A stretch of DNA of 64,000 nucleotides, from assembly GCF_008629685.1 (NCBI RefSeq), contig NZ_VWSF01000001.1:1-64000 (forward strand), given 5' to 3'. The position numbers were made by a program, and so were the translations under genes. The notes under the pieces are model-generated. The model was not told the origin of the DNA. It did not search any database and saw only the letters and a list, made by a program, of their open reading frames with translations. Shown here piece by piece: positions 26,673 to 35,898 of this stretch. Every line of letters begins with the position of its first letter. The stretch's first letter is position 1. Source of the DNA: Adhaeribacter rhizoryzae (GTDB taxonomy: Bacteria > Bacteroidota > Bacteroidia > Cytophagales > Hymenobacteraceae).

Positions 26673-27106
26673 TATCTGCTCGTTCTTTTTCCAGTAACAA
26701 TTTTGGTAGTTAAACTACAATATTTGCACCAGGTACAAGCCCCTTAGTTCAGAAGGTTTATAGCTTGCAATATTTAGGCTATGGTGCAAAAGCTAATAAA
26801 ACTTAGTATAAAGGCTTATATTAAGTATTATACCAAATAGTATAAGCTATCTTCCATAGATACGCTCTCTGTCATTTTGAAAAAATCTATTGTTTAGAAG
26901 TTCTTACAGGCAACTAGCGTTAAAAGGTATATTACCTTCTTGATTTTCTAACCAAAAGGTCCTTCCAGGATGACAAAAATAAAGGTGCGTTTTATGGAAC
27001 AGCAAATTTACTATTTGGTATTACTTATTTACAGAAGTTTGCTATAGCTTACTTGCTTTTAGTATTCTATATTAGCTGTATAAACGCACCGCTTACGTTT
27101 ATAAAC

Positions 27107-27116
27107 AAGTTAGGCG
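27107..27116 (+). other. GTTAGGCGTA border, cassette-like
   Basis: GTTAGGC at 27109-27115 precedes the YcxB-like gene, and GCCTAAC follows directly after the gene at 27684. An exact palindrome GTTTATAAAC lies at 27097-27106. The pair resembles the ends of mobile gene cassettes, but no proper attC inner stem was found. Confidence 0.3.
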
Positions 27117-27132
27117 TAGTAAACAATAATTT

Positions 27133-27690
27133 TTGAAATTGGAAACAATTAAATTAAATAAAACCATTGAAGAAGAATACCGGCAAGCTTTGTTCCTTCT
27201 CAACTTCATTAGAGCCATAGAATTAAAGAGTATCAGGTATAAACTCATTTATATACTTTCTTTGACTGCTATATTAGTTGGACTATCTGTGTTCGGCTCC
27301 ATAGAATATTTAATTGGTTTCTATATTGTTTTAATCGTGTCCTGGGCTATTTTCATAATAAACTACTTTATTAAGTTTCGGAAATACAAACAAAAAAAAG
27401 CCAAGTTGAAGGTTGTTGCGGAAGAAAATTTTAATCAGCTAGGAGATTTTATATTGGAATTTAATCAGGATTTAATAAAAGTTACAACTGAAAAATTTAA
27501 TTCTGAGGTTAAATGGGAATATTTTAGAGCTTATTTGGAGGAAGAAAATACTATTTATATTCTAATGGAGCAGATTAGTTCGACTTGGTCCTTTTCAAAG
27601 CAAGAAATTGGCGAAGATGCTCTTAACAAACTGAAACAAATCGTTAAAGAGAAATTGCCGCCACTAAAAATAAAGAATTTTAATGCCTAA
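27133..27690 (+). CDS. YcxB-like membrane protein
   Basis: This 185-residue protein has two hydrophobic helices at about residues 43-60 and 65-85 and a soluble C-terminal half (LGDFILEFNQDLIKVTTEKFNSEVKWEYFRAYLEEE), the pattern of YcxB-like proteins. There is no ATG before residue ~143, so translation must start at TTG 27133 or TTG 27139. Base composition is richer in A and T than the neighbouring genes, which suggests transfer. The function is unknown. Confidence 0.6.
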   Translation: MKLETIKLNKTIEEEYRQALFLLNFIRAIELKSIRYKLIYILSLTAILVGLSVFGSIEYLIGFYIVLIVSWAIFIINYFIKFRKYKQKKAKLKVVAEENFNQLGDFILEFNQDLIKVTTEKFNSEVKWEYFRAYLEEENTIYILMEQISSTWSFSKQEIGEDALNKLKQIVKEKLPPLKIKNFNA

Positions 27691-27760
27691 CAAGGCATAT
27701 ACCAAACCCTTGCTCAGCTGTAGGCTTTGCATATACTAAAAGTTCGGCAGCATTAATATC

Positions 27761-27892
27761 ATGAATTTAATAAAAGCAATAGTAGACAAAAGCAATTATA
27801 AAATATTTGACGACTTTCTGAATATCCAAATTGGCGAATACTGGCTTGAGGAAAAATTAATATTTCTTATCCTGATCTTTTTGTCCGAATAA
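27761..27892 (+). CDS. Possible 43-residue hydrophobic small protein
   Basis: The frame runs from ATG 27761 to TAA 27890-27892: an N-terminal amphipathic part (MNLIKAIVDKSNYKIF) and a hydrophobic end (EKLIFLILIFLSE). It lies between two small membrane-protein genes in an AT-rich stretch. It could be a real small membrane protein or the start of a decayed gene. Confidence 0.3.
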   Translation: MNLIKAIVDKSNYKIFDDFLNIQIGEYWLEEKLIFLILIFLSE

Positions 27893-27925
27893 AGTGCCTC
27901 AAAACCAGAAACAAAATTTAAGAAA

Positions 27926-28672
27926 ATGATTTATGTATTAATTGGCATGAGTATACTTTTTGTTGCAATCGGGTTTATTGTAACAGAAAATAATGCGAAA
28001 TATTTGCTTTCCGGCTACAACACCATGCGTGAAGAAGAACAGAAGAAAGTAAACATCAAAGCATTTATTCCTTACTTCCGGAAGTTTCATGTTTTTTTAG
28101 GCATATCTTTTCTGGTATTCGGATTAATATTAAATTATTTAATAGATGAAAACGCCGGGGGTATTTTTCTGGCGGTTTATCCTATTCTGGCTTATATTTA
28201 TTTTATTAGCACAAGTTCAAAATATGCAATAGGTTTCAACACAAGAAGCAATAAAGTTGGTATTTATATTCTTATCGGAACACTAATATTTGTAATAGGG
28301 CTGTTAGGTTTTGGTTTAAAGGAAAATAAATTAAATATCAACGCAACGGCAATAGCATTCAGCGGAAGCTACGGCGAAACTTTAACACCATCTGAAATAC
28401 AAAGTATTGAACTCGTAAACCAACTGCCAAAAATAACCTTTAAAACCAATGGGTTGGCGCTTGGGAAGGTAAAGAAAGGTTATTTTAAAACAGGAACCGG
28501 CGAAATCGTAACGCTCATTTTAAATGCAGATAATAAACCGTACATTCTTGTAACAAAGTCCGATGGGGAGAAAATATATTTTTCAGCGAAGCAAACATCT
28601 AACACAAGTTTATTAGAAGAAATGAAAAAAGCTTTGCCCGCTATTAAGTATAAGCAGCAGTCAATTCAATAA
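27926..28672 (+). CDS. DUF3784-like membrane protein with PH-like C-terminal domain
   Basis: This 248-residue protein has two N-terminal helices separated by LLSGYNTMREEEQKK, the hallmark loop of DUF3784 proteins, and further helices to about residue 130. The C-terminal ~100 residues (AIAFSGSYGETLTPSEIQSIEL, then GYFKTGTGEIVTLIL) look like a bacterial pleckstrin-homology-like domain. No enzymatic role is indicated. It lies in the same AT-rich block as the YcxB-like gene. Confidence 0.6.
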   Translation: MIYVLIGMSILFVAIGFIVTENNAKYLLSGYNTMREEEQKKVNIKAFIPYFRKFHVFLGISFLVFGLILNYLIDENAGGIFLAVYPILAYIYFISTSSKYAIGFNTRSNKVGIYILIGTLIFVIGLLGFGLKENKLNINATAIAFSGSYGETLTPSEIQSIELVNQLPKITFKTNGLALGKVKKGYFKTGTGEIVTLILNADNKPYILVTKSDGEKIYFSAKQTSNTSLLEEMKKALPAIKYKQQSIQ

Positions 28673-28788
28673 TAATTTAAGGGTTTGTACCGGTAATAAG
28701 CTTGAGGTTAGCAGAAAATTAATCATCTTGAAATGTGCTTCTATTGCTATACCAGACTGTTATGTACCATCAATAATTAACTAAAATA

Positions 28789-29664
28789 ATGCAAAGAGTT
28801 CTGCTGGTTTTTACGCTAGTTTTGGTTGCTTCGGTGTTGCAGGCGCAGAATATGCCGAAAACAATTCTCTGGAAAGTATCAAAACCTGGCAGTAAAAACG
28901 AATCTTTTTTGTTTGGTACTTTTCATGAAGTAAGCCCCTTTTTTTTCAATTCTTTACCCAATGCTGTAAGCAAATTGCAGCAATCAAATATTTTATTTGT
29001 AGAAGAGCGCATGGCTGCAGCTAAAGCGTTGCTGCCGGAGGAACAGCCGTTATGGAATTATAACCGATGGAAGAAAACTTTGAGTCAGGCGCAGGCCCAA
29101 ATATTTACTGATTTTGTTAATAAGGCGGAAGATTCTTCTTACTATAAGCTCGATCCTTTGCTTTTAACGCTAACTACCTCCCGCTTGTACTTGACAAATT
29201 TTTGCAATACCGATCCGGTTCTATCGGAGTTGATGGATCATTATATTGAGAAATTGGCCATAAAGCAGCAGAAACAAATTTACTCTTTAGATGGAAATCA
29301 GAATGCAATGCTACACCAGGAAGCTAAGCGTTTTAGTGCACCAGAAGATTCTATGTACGCTACTTACGCCATACACTTTATGAAGAGCATGCTCAACAAT
29401 GATACAACGAGTTGCCAGATAGTAAGTGCCTATAAAAAGTTTGACCTCAACTACGAATTAAACTTAGATATTACCCGCAGCGCCTCCCACTCACCTTTAC
29501 TTATAGAGCGGAACACCAAGTGGACCCAAATCCTGGATAAAGCATTTGCAGCTAACAATTGTTTTGTTGCTGTTGGGGTCAGGCATTTGTTTTACAAACA
29601 AGGTTTAATTCAGCAGTTAAGAACGCTGGGTTACCAGGTTACCCCGGTGCCAACCGCACAATAA
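28789..29664 (+). CDS. TraB/GumN family protein, secreted
   Basis: This 291-residue protein has a signal peptide ending near residue 20 (VASVLQAQ). The mature part begins ILWKVSKPGSKNESFLFGTFHEVSP, the first GxxH motif of the TraB/GumN family. Residues 265-285 (FVAVGVRHLFYKQGLIQQL) carry the second, with Gly and His spaced as expected. The family is thought to be metal-dependent hydrolases or proteases, mostly unproven in bacteria. A distant relative may be the DUF5694 protein at 55419. Confidence 0.85.
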   Translation: MQRVLLVFTLVLVASVLQAQNMPKTILWKVSKPGSKNESFLFGTFHEVSPFFFNSLPNAVSKLQQSNILFVEERMAAAKALLPEEQPLWNYNRWKKTLSQAQAQIFTDFVNKAEDSSYYKLDPLLLTLTTSRLYLTNFCNTDPVLSELMDHYIEKLAIKQQKQIYSLDGNQNAMLHQEAKRFSAPEDSMYATYAIHFMKSMLNNDTTSCQIVSAYKKFDLNYELNLDITRSASHSPLLIERNTKWTQILDKAFAANNCFVAVGVRHLFYKQGLIQQLRTLGYQVTPVPTAQ

Positions 29665-29682
29665 TATTATTATCTAATATAG

Positions 29683-29742
29683 AATGCGCTTAAAATATTG
29701 TAGTCATCCTGAGCTTGTCGAAGGATCTATAACAGCATTATA
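29683..29742 (+). repeat. REP-like composite repeat, copy 3
   Basis: AATGCGCTTAAAATATTGTAG, TCATCCTGAGCTTGTCGAAGGATCT and ATAACAGCATT follow one another as at 10093. No gene was seen in the gap to 30015. Confidence 0.8.
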
Positions 29743-29800
29743 AATCTAAATTGGACTTTAAAAACAATAAAATAATGACAACCAAATATCTACTCACCGG

Positions 29801-29855
29801 GGTCATCCTGGAAGAATTTTATTGGCTACTTGCTAATAAGACTCTTCCAGAATAC
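29801..29855 (+). repeat. Palindromic extragenic repeat, divergent copy
   Basis: GTCATCCTGGAAGAATTTTA and AAGACTCTTCCAGAATAC form imperfect arms. The core TGGCTACTTGCTAATAAGA matches the core of the copy at 20749. Confidence 0.6.
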
Positions 29856-30015
29856 CTCCTATGGGAGGTAGAGCCTTTGCTTTATTAAAAGCGCAGTATG
29901 CATTTGATAAGGATGTTAGCTATTTAGACAGGCTCAACAGGACCGCGATAATGTAAGCGCAGTACCTAAATAATAATGCTATTAAACTAAATTTCTGATA
30001 AAAAGAAGGTTTTTT

Positions 30016-30603
30016 TTAAGGAGCTGCTTTTACGAGTTCGGTAACCGATAAATAGCCCCGGCCATCTTTGCGCACAACCTGCCAGCCTAGTTTTCTTAAA
30101 CATTTCCGGATAAAAATATTCAGGACGCCGTGTGCCACCAGTACGGTTTTGTTTTCTTGTGCGGCGTATTGTTGCAGCTTCTCGGCGCACTGGCGAGCCC
30201 GGTTTTGGGCTTCTTTGTAGGTTTCGATGCCCTGGTTGTTCAGGCCCAGCAGCCACAAGGCCCGGGCACCGGCTAGCCATACTTTAATCGGGAAGCGGAA
30301 CAAAGGCAAGGATAATATTTTGCGTTCGCATTCATTAAATAATTTATCTTCTACCAGTTCCACTTCCGGACCAAATATTGCCAAAGCCGTTTGTTTTGCC
30401 CGCGGCAGCAAACTGCAATGCACCCGTTTTACTTCGGTAAATGGCAAACCCGTGGGTTTGTTAATAATGTTTTCTATACCGGCCGCATCGTATTCCGAAA
30501 TAAACTGCGTAGCCTGGGTGGCATCAAATAAGCCTTGCTGGTTAACCTTAGGCTTGTAGTGCCGCACCAGAAAAATATGCAGTTGCTCAGTTGGATGCGC
30601 CAT
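30016..30603 (-). CDS. Histidine phosphatase superfamily protein
   Basis: This 195-residue protein starts with the phosphate-binding loop LHIFLVRHYKP (the usual RHG is RHY here), with the nucleophilic His near residue 15. The middle has LLPRAKQTALAIF, holding the second Arg, and the C-terminal KTVLVAHGVLN holds the second catalytic His. Members remove phosphate from small molecules or proteins; the substrate cannot be named. It lies 26 bp after the large outer-membrane protein gene on the same strand and is probably co-transcribed with it. Confidence 0.85.
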   Translation of the reverse strand: MAHPTEQLHIFLVRHYKPKVNQQGLFDATQATQFISEYDAAGIENIINKPTGLPFTEVKRVHCSLLPRAKQTALAIFGPEVELVEDKLFNECERKILSLPLFRFPIKVWLAGARALWLLGLNNQGIETYKEAQNRARQCAEKLQQYAAQENKTVLVAHGVLNIFIRKCLRKLGWQVVRKDGRGYLSVTELVKAAP

Positions 30604-30629
30604 ATTTTTGCCGCCGGTTTAAATTAAAC

Positions 30630-33600
30630 TTAGAACAGGAAACCGGCCCGTAACAAAGGCATGCGGCTTTCTTTCGAAACAGCGTATTCTGCCGATAGTA
30701 CCAGCAAATTAACCGGCGAAATCCAGATGCCTCCCCCGTAACCGGTGTGCCACTTTTTAGAATTCTCGTTTTTCTCCCACACCCGGCCAATATCATGAAA
30801 GCCCAGGATACCCATTGAGCCCGGAAATAAATAAGTCTGGAAGTTAAATAATTTCAGGCGAGCCTCGGTGTTATTGTAAAAGCTGCTGCGCCCGGCAAAG
30901 CGGTTTTGACGGTAACCCCGCAGGTTAGATAAGCCATCGAGGCGGTTTGCCTGGAAGAATTCGTAATCGCCGTAGTTTTTAGCGGCACCTGTGCGGTTGG
31001 CTAGGGTAAGCCGCACGGGTACCCGGAAAGTACGGTATAAACTAACCTCGCCCGATAACCGGTTAAAATCAGAAGCATCTCCGCCCAAACCTTTATACAG
31101 GCCCGGACCTAATGCAATATAAACGCCCTTGGTAGGTTGGCTGGCTTTATCGCGGGTATCTAGCTGGTACCTGAATTCCAGACCACCGTACGTTTTAGCT
31201 TCAAATAAATTGTAGTTGCCCTCTTGCTCCCAGGCAAAATTGGTAATAAACCGCTCGGGCGTAAGGTTCAGGTTTATGCGCTGGTACGATGGACCCAACA
31301 GCAAGGTCTGGCTCTTGCCAATTTTGCGGCCCAGCATGGCATTAAAATAATATTGCCGCGATGTATAACGGTAAAAATCAATTTCTTCTTTATCCTCGTC
31401 GTACTGGGTTTCGTTACCTAAGCCAAAAAAGGTGGTATTAAAATTAGGCGCCCGAACATCGAAGTTTAGTTGTAAATCGAATTTTTTAATAATATGGGTA
31501 AAATAGCCGTCGTAGGTAAAGCGGTACGAGTTGGTGCGCAGCGCGTATTTGCCTATTATTCGGTGGGAAGCCGCAAACGGCTCTTTTTTAAAACCCTGGG
31601 TTTTAATTAAAGCCCCGGCTCCGAGTTGTATACCGTTATCGCGGTTAAATTCTATGGCGCCCAGCGGACCAAAATAATCGTACACAAAAGCTTTGCGGTC
31701 GTATGCGTTTACTTCTTCGCGGTTAGAAGTCAGGTTTTTGGTTTCCGGCCCAAACTTAAACTCGTTTTCGGCGCGGGTATCGTACACGTAGGTTTTTTTA
31801 GAGAGGCCGGCAACTTTAGAATTATCGGTAATTTTATCTTTATCATCGCCGCCAATAATGCGCACTTTTATACCCTTGTTTACTTCTCCTGATATCCGGA
31901 ACTCATCTTCGCCCCCCAAACCATACAACCGGATTTCTTTTGTTTCGGCGGTTTTAAACTGGCGCTGATAAATAACTTGTTCTAAATCGCCGGATTTACT
32001 GATTTTGCGCACCGTAACGTTGGTGTGCGCATCGTCTTGCCGCTCTACCAAAAATAATTCAGATTTATCGCTGCCGACTACATCTACTTCTTTGGCCAGG
32101 AACTTATAATAATCAACGGCATCGCGGGGTAAGGCATCCCGGCGGGCTTTCAGGTCCGAAATAATGCGCGGCCCGGATAAGCGGAATATTGGTGCGGGCA
32201 GTTGCTTAATAGATTTTTCTATTTCAGCATCGCTAATAGAATTTTTAAGATCGTTGGCCGTCTCCAGCCAATCAGTTAATGAAAGTTCTGTTAAGAAAGT
32301 GCGGTCGAAATAGCGGGCATTAAAGTTAAAGCTGGCTACATCGCGAATATCATCGTCGAAGCCCTGAATTTTAGGTAGCAACCATTTACGGCTGGCAATA
32401 TTGGGAATTACGCCCTGGTTTATAAAAAAAGCCATGTCGCGGTCGCGCGGAATAGGCTGGAAAATATCGCCTTTCTCGCCTTGCTTTTCGAAACTGGCCC
32501 AGCGCCACTGGTCGTCGTGGCGGTCCCAGTCGCCGATTATAAAATCAAATAATCGGGCCCGCGCCACCGATTTCTGGTCTACTTTGTTGTCGTTGTCTTC
32601 CTGCAGGTTTTCGAGTACTTTTTCGGTGCCCTTTACATTTTTAGAATTACCAAAATGCGGCGCATCCGACTGGTCTTCGTCCGGCCGCTCTTCAAATAAA
32701 CCTACTGTGTTGGCAAAACCTTCGCGGTATTTACCCAGACGCGGATCGTCGGGGATGTAAAAATATTGCGGATTGGTGTGGTATATTTTGGCGGCATCGG
32801 CCAAACTACCCAAGGTAAGCGGGGCATAAGGGTGCGAAGCAGAAATCTGGTCTTTCACCACATCGGCCGCAATGGTTTTGCGCAAAGGCCGGGGCAGAGC
32901 CGCCGCCGGGTACTTTTCTACGGAACGCAGCACGTATTCGCGCCCGGTAGAGTCGGCGAGGCGCAACGACCGGGTCTGAAACCCGCCACCTTGCTGCACT
33001 ACTTTCAGGCCACCTTTTACTTGGCCAATATCAAAATAAGGCAGTTGTACTTTAGTGGCCCATTCTTCGCGGTAATTTTCGCCCATGAGCCACTTCCGGA
33101 AATTGCTGGCTATGTAATCGGTGCTGGCGCTAACGCTTTTAACACTATCGGCGTAATTAAAATGCTGACCTTTTAAGCTGGCGGTTATCATGGCTTGGGT
33201 AGGTTTGCGCATGAGCAGGGTGCGGTAAGCTACCTGACCGGTGGTGTTGCCGGGGTTGGCCGCCGTAATAAATTCGAGCCAGGCCTCACCGTTTTTATAA
33301 AAATTTACGCGGGCTACTCCGGCTGTATCGGCCGCGAACAGCTCCTTTTCGCCTTTGGGTAATTTTATTTGACCTGCTTTATTGCCAACCGAAACATAAT
33401 GAATGCTATCGGAAAAACTGTGGCGCAGGGCAGTACCATTATTTTCGATGTAAATAAGACCAGGATGCTGCTTAAAAAACTGGGCAAAATTGCGGCGCAG
33501 GTATTTATACTCCATTGGTTTTATAGTCTGCGGAATATTGGCCGCCACTATAACCTGCTTTTCGTCGTAATTGCGCAAAATATCATCGAGCAGGGCCACC

Positions 33601-34196
33601 ACCTGCGAAGGTCGGGTTGCGGGGCAGGTGCTAAACTCATCGGTTATTTCGTTGCCGGGCAACAGCCGGCGGGTATCCAGCAGAATAAGTAAAATATCCT
33701 GGTTAATGTGTATTTCCAGCGGACCGGGGCAGCCGCCTTCGGGTACAAATATTTTTTCGTTCTGGAGGTGGGTTGCAATAAATGCTTCCTGGCGTTGGTA
33801 AGGTTTATCGTCGCGGTCGGTTTTACCGCCCGGTGCGCCCGGTATAATCATGGCTTTGCCCTCGTAATTGCTTAAGGGCGCCAGTTGTTCTTTAAGCTTG
33901 TTTTCTTCGGTTGCCCGGTTTTCTTTTTGGTTGTCGGGCAAGGTTTGGGGATATAGCGGATTGCCAATAAAGACAACACTGCTATTTTTACCGGCCGCCG
34001 GCAAAAGCTGGCTAAGAATAGGGGTAACTATTTGCTTAGCGTTTGCTTCGCCGGTGTTGCCGGTTACAATTACCGAGTAAGTTAGTTCGCTGTTGGGTGA
34101 GGCCGGTATATTGGGGGTTTGTGCCTGGCTTAAAGCCGGAATAGTAATACAAATATATACTAATAGTTGTACATATTTAGAAAGTGGCAGGTACAT
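30630..34196 (-). CDS. Outer-membrane protein: degenerate metallophosphoesterase, kinase-like middle and BamA-type barrel
   Basis: This 1188-residue protein has a signal peptide (to about residue 25). Residues ~40-300 follow the calcineurin-like phosphoesterase pattern, but the metal ligands are gone: GNTGE at 46, GNPLYP at 78 instead of GDNIYP, PGAPGG at 119 instead of GNHD, and VAANIP at 217 instead of AGHHP. Residues ~390-690 hold FDFIIGDWDRHDDQW (GDWDRH at 555-560) and RDRDMAF at 584-590, like the catalytic and metal loops of HipA/CotH/FAM20-type kinases (inference). Residues ~840-1188 are an Omp85/BamA-type beta-barrel (GLEFRYQLDTRD, ending RMPLLRAGFLF). The likely site is the outer membrane. 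The cargo and reaction are unknown. Confidence 0.8.
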   Translation of the reverse strand: MYLPLSKYVQLLVYICITIPALSQAQTPNIPASPNSELTYSVIVTGNTGEANAKQIVTPILSQLLPAAGKNSSVVFIGNPLYPQTLPDNQKENRATEENKLKEQLAPLSNYEGKAMIIPGAPGGKTDRDDKPYQRQEAFIATHLQNEKIFVPEGGCPGPLEIHINQDILLILLDTRRLLPGNEITDEFSTCPATRPSQVVALLDDILRNYDEKQVIVAANIPQTIKPMEYKYLRRNFAQFFKQHPGLIYIENNGTALRHSFSDSIHYVSVGNKAGQIKLPKGEKELFAADTAGVARVNFYKNGEAWLEFITAANPGNTTGQVAYRTLLMRKPTQAMITASLKGQHFNYADSVKSVSASTDYIASNFRKWLMGENYREEWATKVQLPYFDIGQVKGGLKVVQQGGGFQTRSLRLADSTGREYVLRSVEKYPAAALPRPLRKTIAADVVKDQISASHPYAPLTLGSLADAAKIYHTNPQYFYIPDDPRLGKYREGFANTVGLFEERPDEDQSDAPHFGNSKNVKGTEKVLENLQEDNDNKVDQKSVARARLFDFIIGDWDRHDDQWRWASFEKQGEKGDIFQPIPRDRDMAFFINQGVIPNIASRKWLLPKIQGFDDDIRDVASFNFNARYFDRTFLTELSLTDWLETANDLKNSISDAEIEKSIKQLPAPIFRLSGPRIISDLKARRDALPRDAVDYYKFLAKEVDVVGSDKSELFLVERQDDAHTNVTVRKISKSGDLEQVIYQRQFKTAETKEIRLYGLGGEDEFRISGEVNKGIKVRIIGGDDKDKITDNSKVAGLSKKTYVYDTRAENEFKFGPETKNLTSNREEVNAYDRKAFVYDYFGPLGAIEFNRDNGIQLGAGALIKTQGFKKEPFAASHRIIGKYALRTNSYRFTYDGYFTHIIKKFDLQLNFDVRAPNFNTTFFGLGNETQYDEDKEEIDFYRYTSRQYYFNAMLGRKIGKSQTLLLGPSYQRINLNLTPERFITNFAWEQEGNYNLFEAKTYGGLEFRYQLDTRDKASQPTKGVYIALGPGLYKGLGGDASDFNRLSGEVSLYRTFRVPVRLTLANRTGAAKNYGDYEFFQANRLDGLSNLRGYRQNRFAGRSSFYNNTEARLKLFNFQTYLFPGSMGILGFHDIGRVWEKNENSKKWHTGYGGGIWISPVNLLVLSAEYAVSKESRMPLLRAGFLF

Positions 34197-34309
34197 GTTT
34201 TTAGCGTTTCAGTATTTAGTTACGTGTATTGGAATTTAAAAGAGGCGGGTTTAATGCCTCTTTAAACGGAAGGTATTTTATACCTGACTACACGTACGTT
34301 TAAACGCTA

Positions 34310-34699
34310 TTAATCGTTTGCTTTGGTGCTTTCTAAAGCAAAGGTTTGGTTTTCGCAAGGTACTACCCGGAAATAAAGCTGCCGGCGCTGATCCAGCCAC
34401 AGCAATTCTTCGCCTTTAACCTTGGCGCAATTCGAATTCAGAATTTTTTCCCACTGCTGTAACTTCTCGTTGGGGTAAATGCTTACCGTTTTATCGCATT
34501 TATCGTTGTTAAAATAACAAATCAGGTAAAGCGAGCCCGCTTCGGCTTTGTTGCTCCAGATACTCATATTAGGCAGATCTACAATCAGGGTAGAAGTAGG
34601 CTTAATAGAGCTGATGTATTTCTTCTTCTTGCCAATTAATTCCTGTGCAAACAAGGTTACCGGAAACAAGATTAATAAGAGTGTAATGATTTTTTTCAT
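34310..34699 (-). CDS. Small secreted protein of unknown function
   Basis: This 129-residue protein has a clear signal peptide (KKIITLLLILFPVTLFAQ). The mature part is about 110 residues with four cysteines, two of them as C-x6-C in CYFNNDKC, suggesting disulfides. No family was recognised. It is the first of the minus-strand genes here, 113 bp before the barrel protein gene. Confidence 0.6.
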   Translation of the reverse strand: MKKIITLLLILFPVTLFAQELIGKKKKYISSIKPTSTLIVDLPNMSIWSNKAEAGSLYLICYFNNDKCDKTVSIYPNEKLQQWEKILNSNCAKVKGEELLWLDQRRQLYFRVVPCENQTFALESTKAND

Positions 34700-35090
34700 A
34701 AGCCTGAATAGAAAATAATTAATAATAAAATATTTTTCAAAAATTAGTCTTACAAAAATAAATACAGAATAATAATATTCCTAAGCAATATTTTAAGCTT
34801 ATTTATAAATAAAATTATAAATTTAACTATTAATTAATAGGGTTAGTAATTTGTAGTTTGATAAGAATTAAAACAAGCGCTTCGGGTAACGTGGTAAGCT
34901 TTGTAATTAGCAGTAAGCGGCAGATGTAACCTAAAGGGGTAATTAATAGCATTAGTTATTAACCAAATTTAGCATGAGCCGGCTTATTTATATTCAAAGC
35001 TGCGGGCTTAACAAAAAACAGCTACGTAGTTTATAGCTGGTTTTAGTACGTGGGGCAGAAAAGAAGCGCAGGCCTGAAAGCAGGCGTTAC
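34700..35090. other. AT-rich intergenic region, no gene seen
   Basis: The first ~150 bp are strongly AT-rich and probably hold the promoter of the secreted-protein gene at 34310-34699. The rest shows no long frame, repeat or clear hairpin. Confidence 0.5.
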
Positions 35091-35291
35091 TTACGCCTGA
35101 GGCTCCGTTAAAGTTAATTCCTTAATCCGATGCTCCAATTGTTCCATCGATCGGCTAAGTTCTACCCGGTGCGCCAGGTCTTCTTCCCGTCGGTACAGGT
35201 AACGCAGCAGCATTAAAGTTTCTTCGCACGCCGCTTTATCAAAGGTGTTTAGCTGATTTAATTTAAATCTTTTTTCGTATGTATTTTCCAT
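35091..35291 (-). CDS. Small helical protein, paralogue 1 of 3
   Basis: This 66-residue protein is predicted mainly helical and highly charged. It shares with the two genes at 35532 and 35899 a core: an F/L-D/N start, then a hydrophobic LRYL motif (LMLLRYLYRREEDLA), about twenty residues, and a second helix ending L-x-HR-I-x-x-L (MEQLEHRIKELTL). I do not recognise the family. The three tandem copies, each with its own upstream gap, argue that they are real genes that arose by duplication. Two amphipathic helices suggest dimerisation or a binding partner. Confidence 0.6.
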   Translation of the reverse strand: MENTYEKRFKLNQLNTFDKAACEETLMLLRYLYRREEDLAHRVELSRSMEQLEHRIKELTLTEPQA

Positions 35292-35531
35292 AGCAACTCC
35301 GGGTTTTAAAACCTTGTGCTTACATAATAACAGCCGGCAAAACAGAGGCAGAAGCCTGAAAGATTAAATATTATTATAGTATGGAGTAATATAAATTATA
35401 GCAGAATATACAACCACCAATAAAAACCTGGCAGATAATTATGCCTGCCGGAACATTAAGGTTACTACTTGCCCAAGCTTTGTAAACCGGTTGGTACCGG
35501 CAAATAGAGAGATAAATAAAAACAATAAAAT

Positions 35532-35720
35532 TTAACCAATAACCAAGGTAGTAATGCGGTGCTTAATTTTCTGAATATAGGTTCTTATTCTGCCCGATTC
35601 GGCCGGAGCTGGTTGCAGGCTTTGCAGATAGCGTAAAAAGTCCAGGGCTCTTCCTATATCTAGCTTTTCAAGAGAGTCGAGCGCAGGCAGGTGCATGGTA
35701 GAATTAGTTTCGGATTTCAT
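35532..35720 (-). CDS. Small helical protein, paralogue 2 of 3
   Basis: The ATG at 35720 is preferred over an upstream one at 35786, because the conserved part begins just after it and the extra residues are hydrophobic and unlike the paralogues. The resulting 62-residue protein has LDIGRALDFLRYLQSLQ and then YIQKIKHRITTLVI, matching the core of the neighbours. No function is recognised. Confidence 0.6.
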   Translation of the reverse strand: MKSETNSTMHLPALDSLEKLDIGRALDFLRYLQSLQPAPAESGRIRTYIQKIKHRITTLVIG

Positions 35721-35898
35721 GGTGTTAAGCGTTAGGTCGTGAAATAAATTTACTAAAAAAGAAATAGATAAGCAATTGAAAATCAATAAATAATAATGGG
35801 TTTATGCTTGCCGGAAGATGGATGGAAATGTACTGTCGCATTCCCATCCATTTAGGTTATAAACTTAAATAGTAAATATTTTCAGGTAGTTAATATTA

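Noticed and set aside
27684-27748. Classical integron attC site after the YcxB-like gene
   Set aside because: Outer boxes fit, but the inner GCATATAC copies are direct repeats and cannot form the attC hairpin; no integrase gene is in the window.
35721-35786. Longer form of the middle small paralogue with a hydrophobic N-terminus
   Set aside because: The extension has no match in the two neighbouring paralogues, and the next ATG gives the same layout as theirs.
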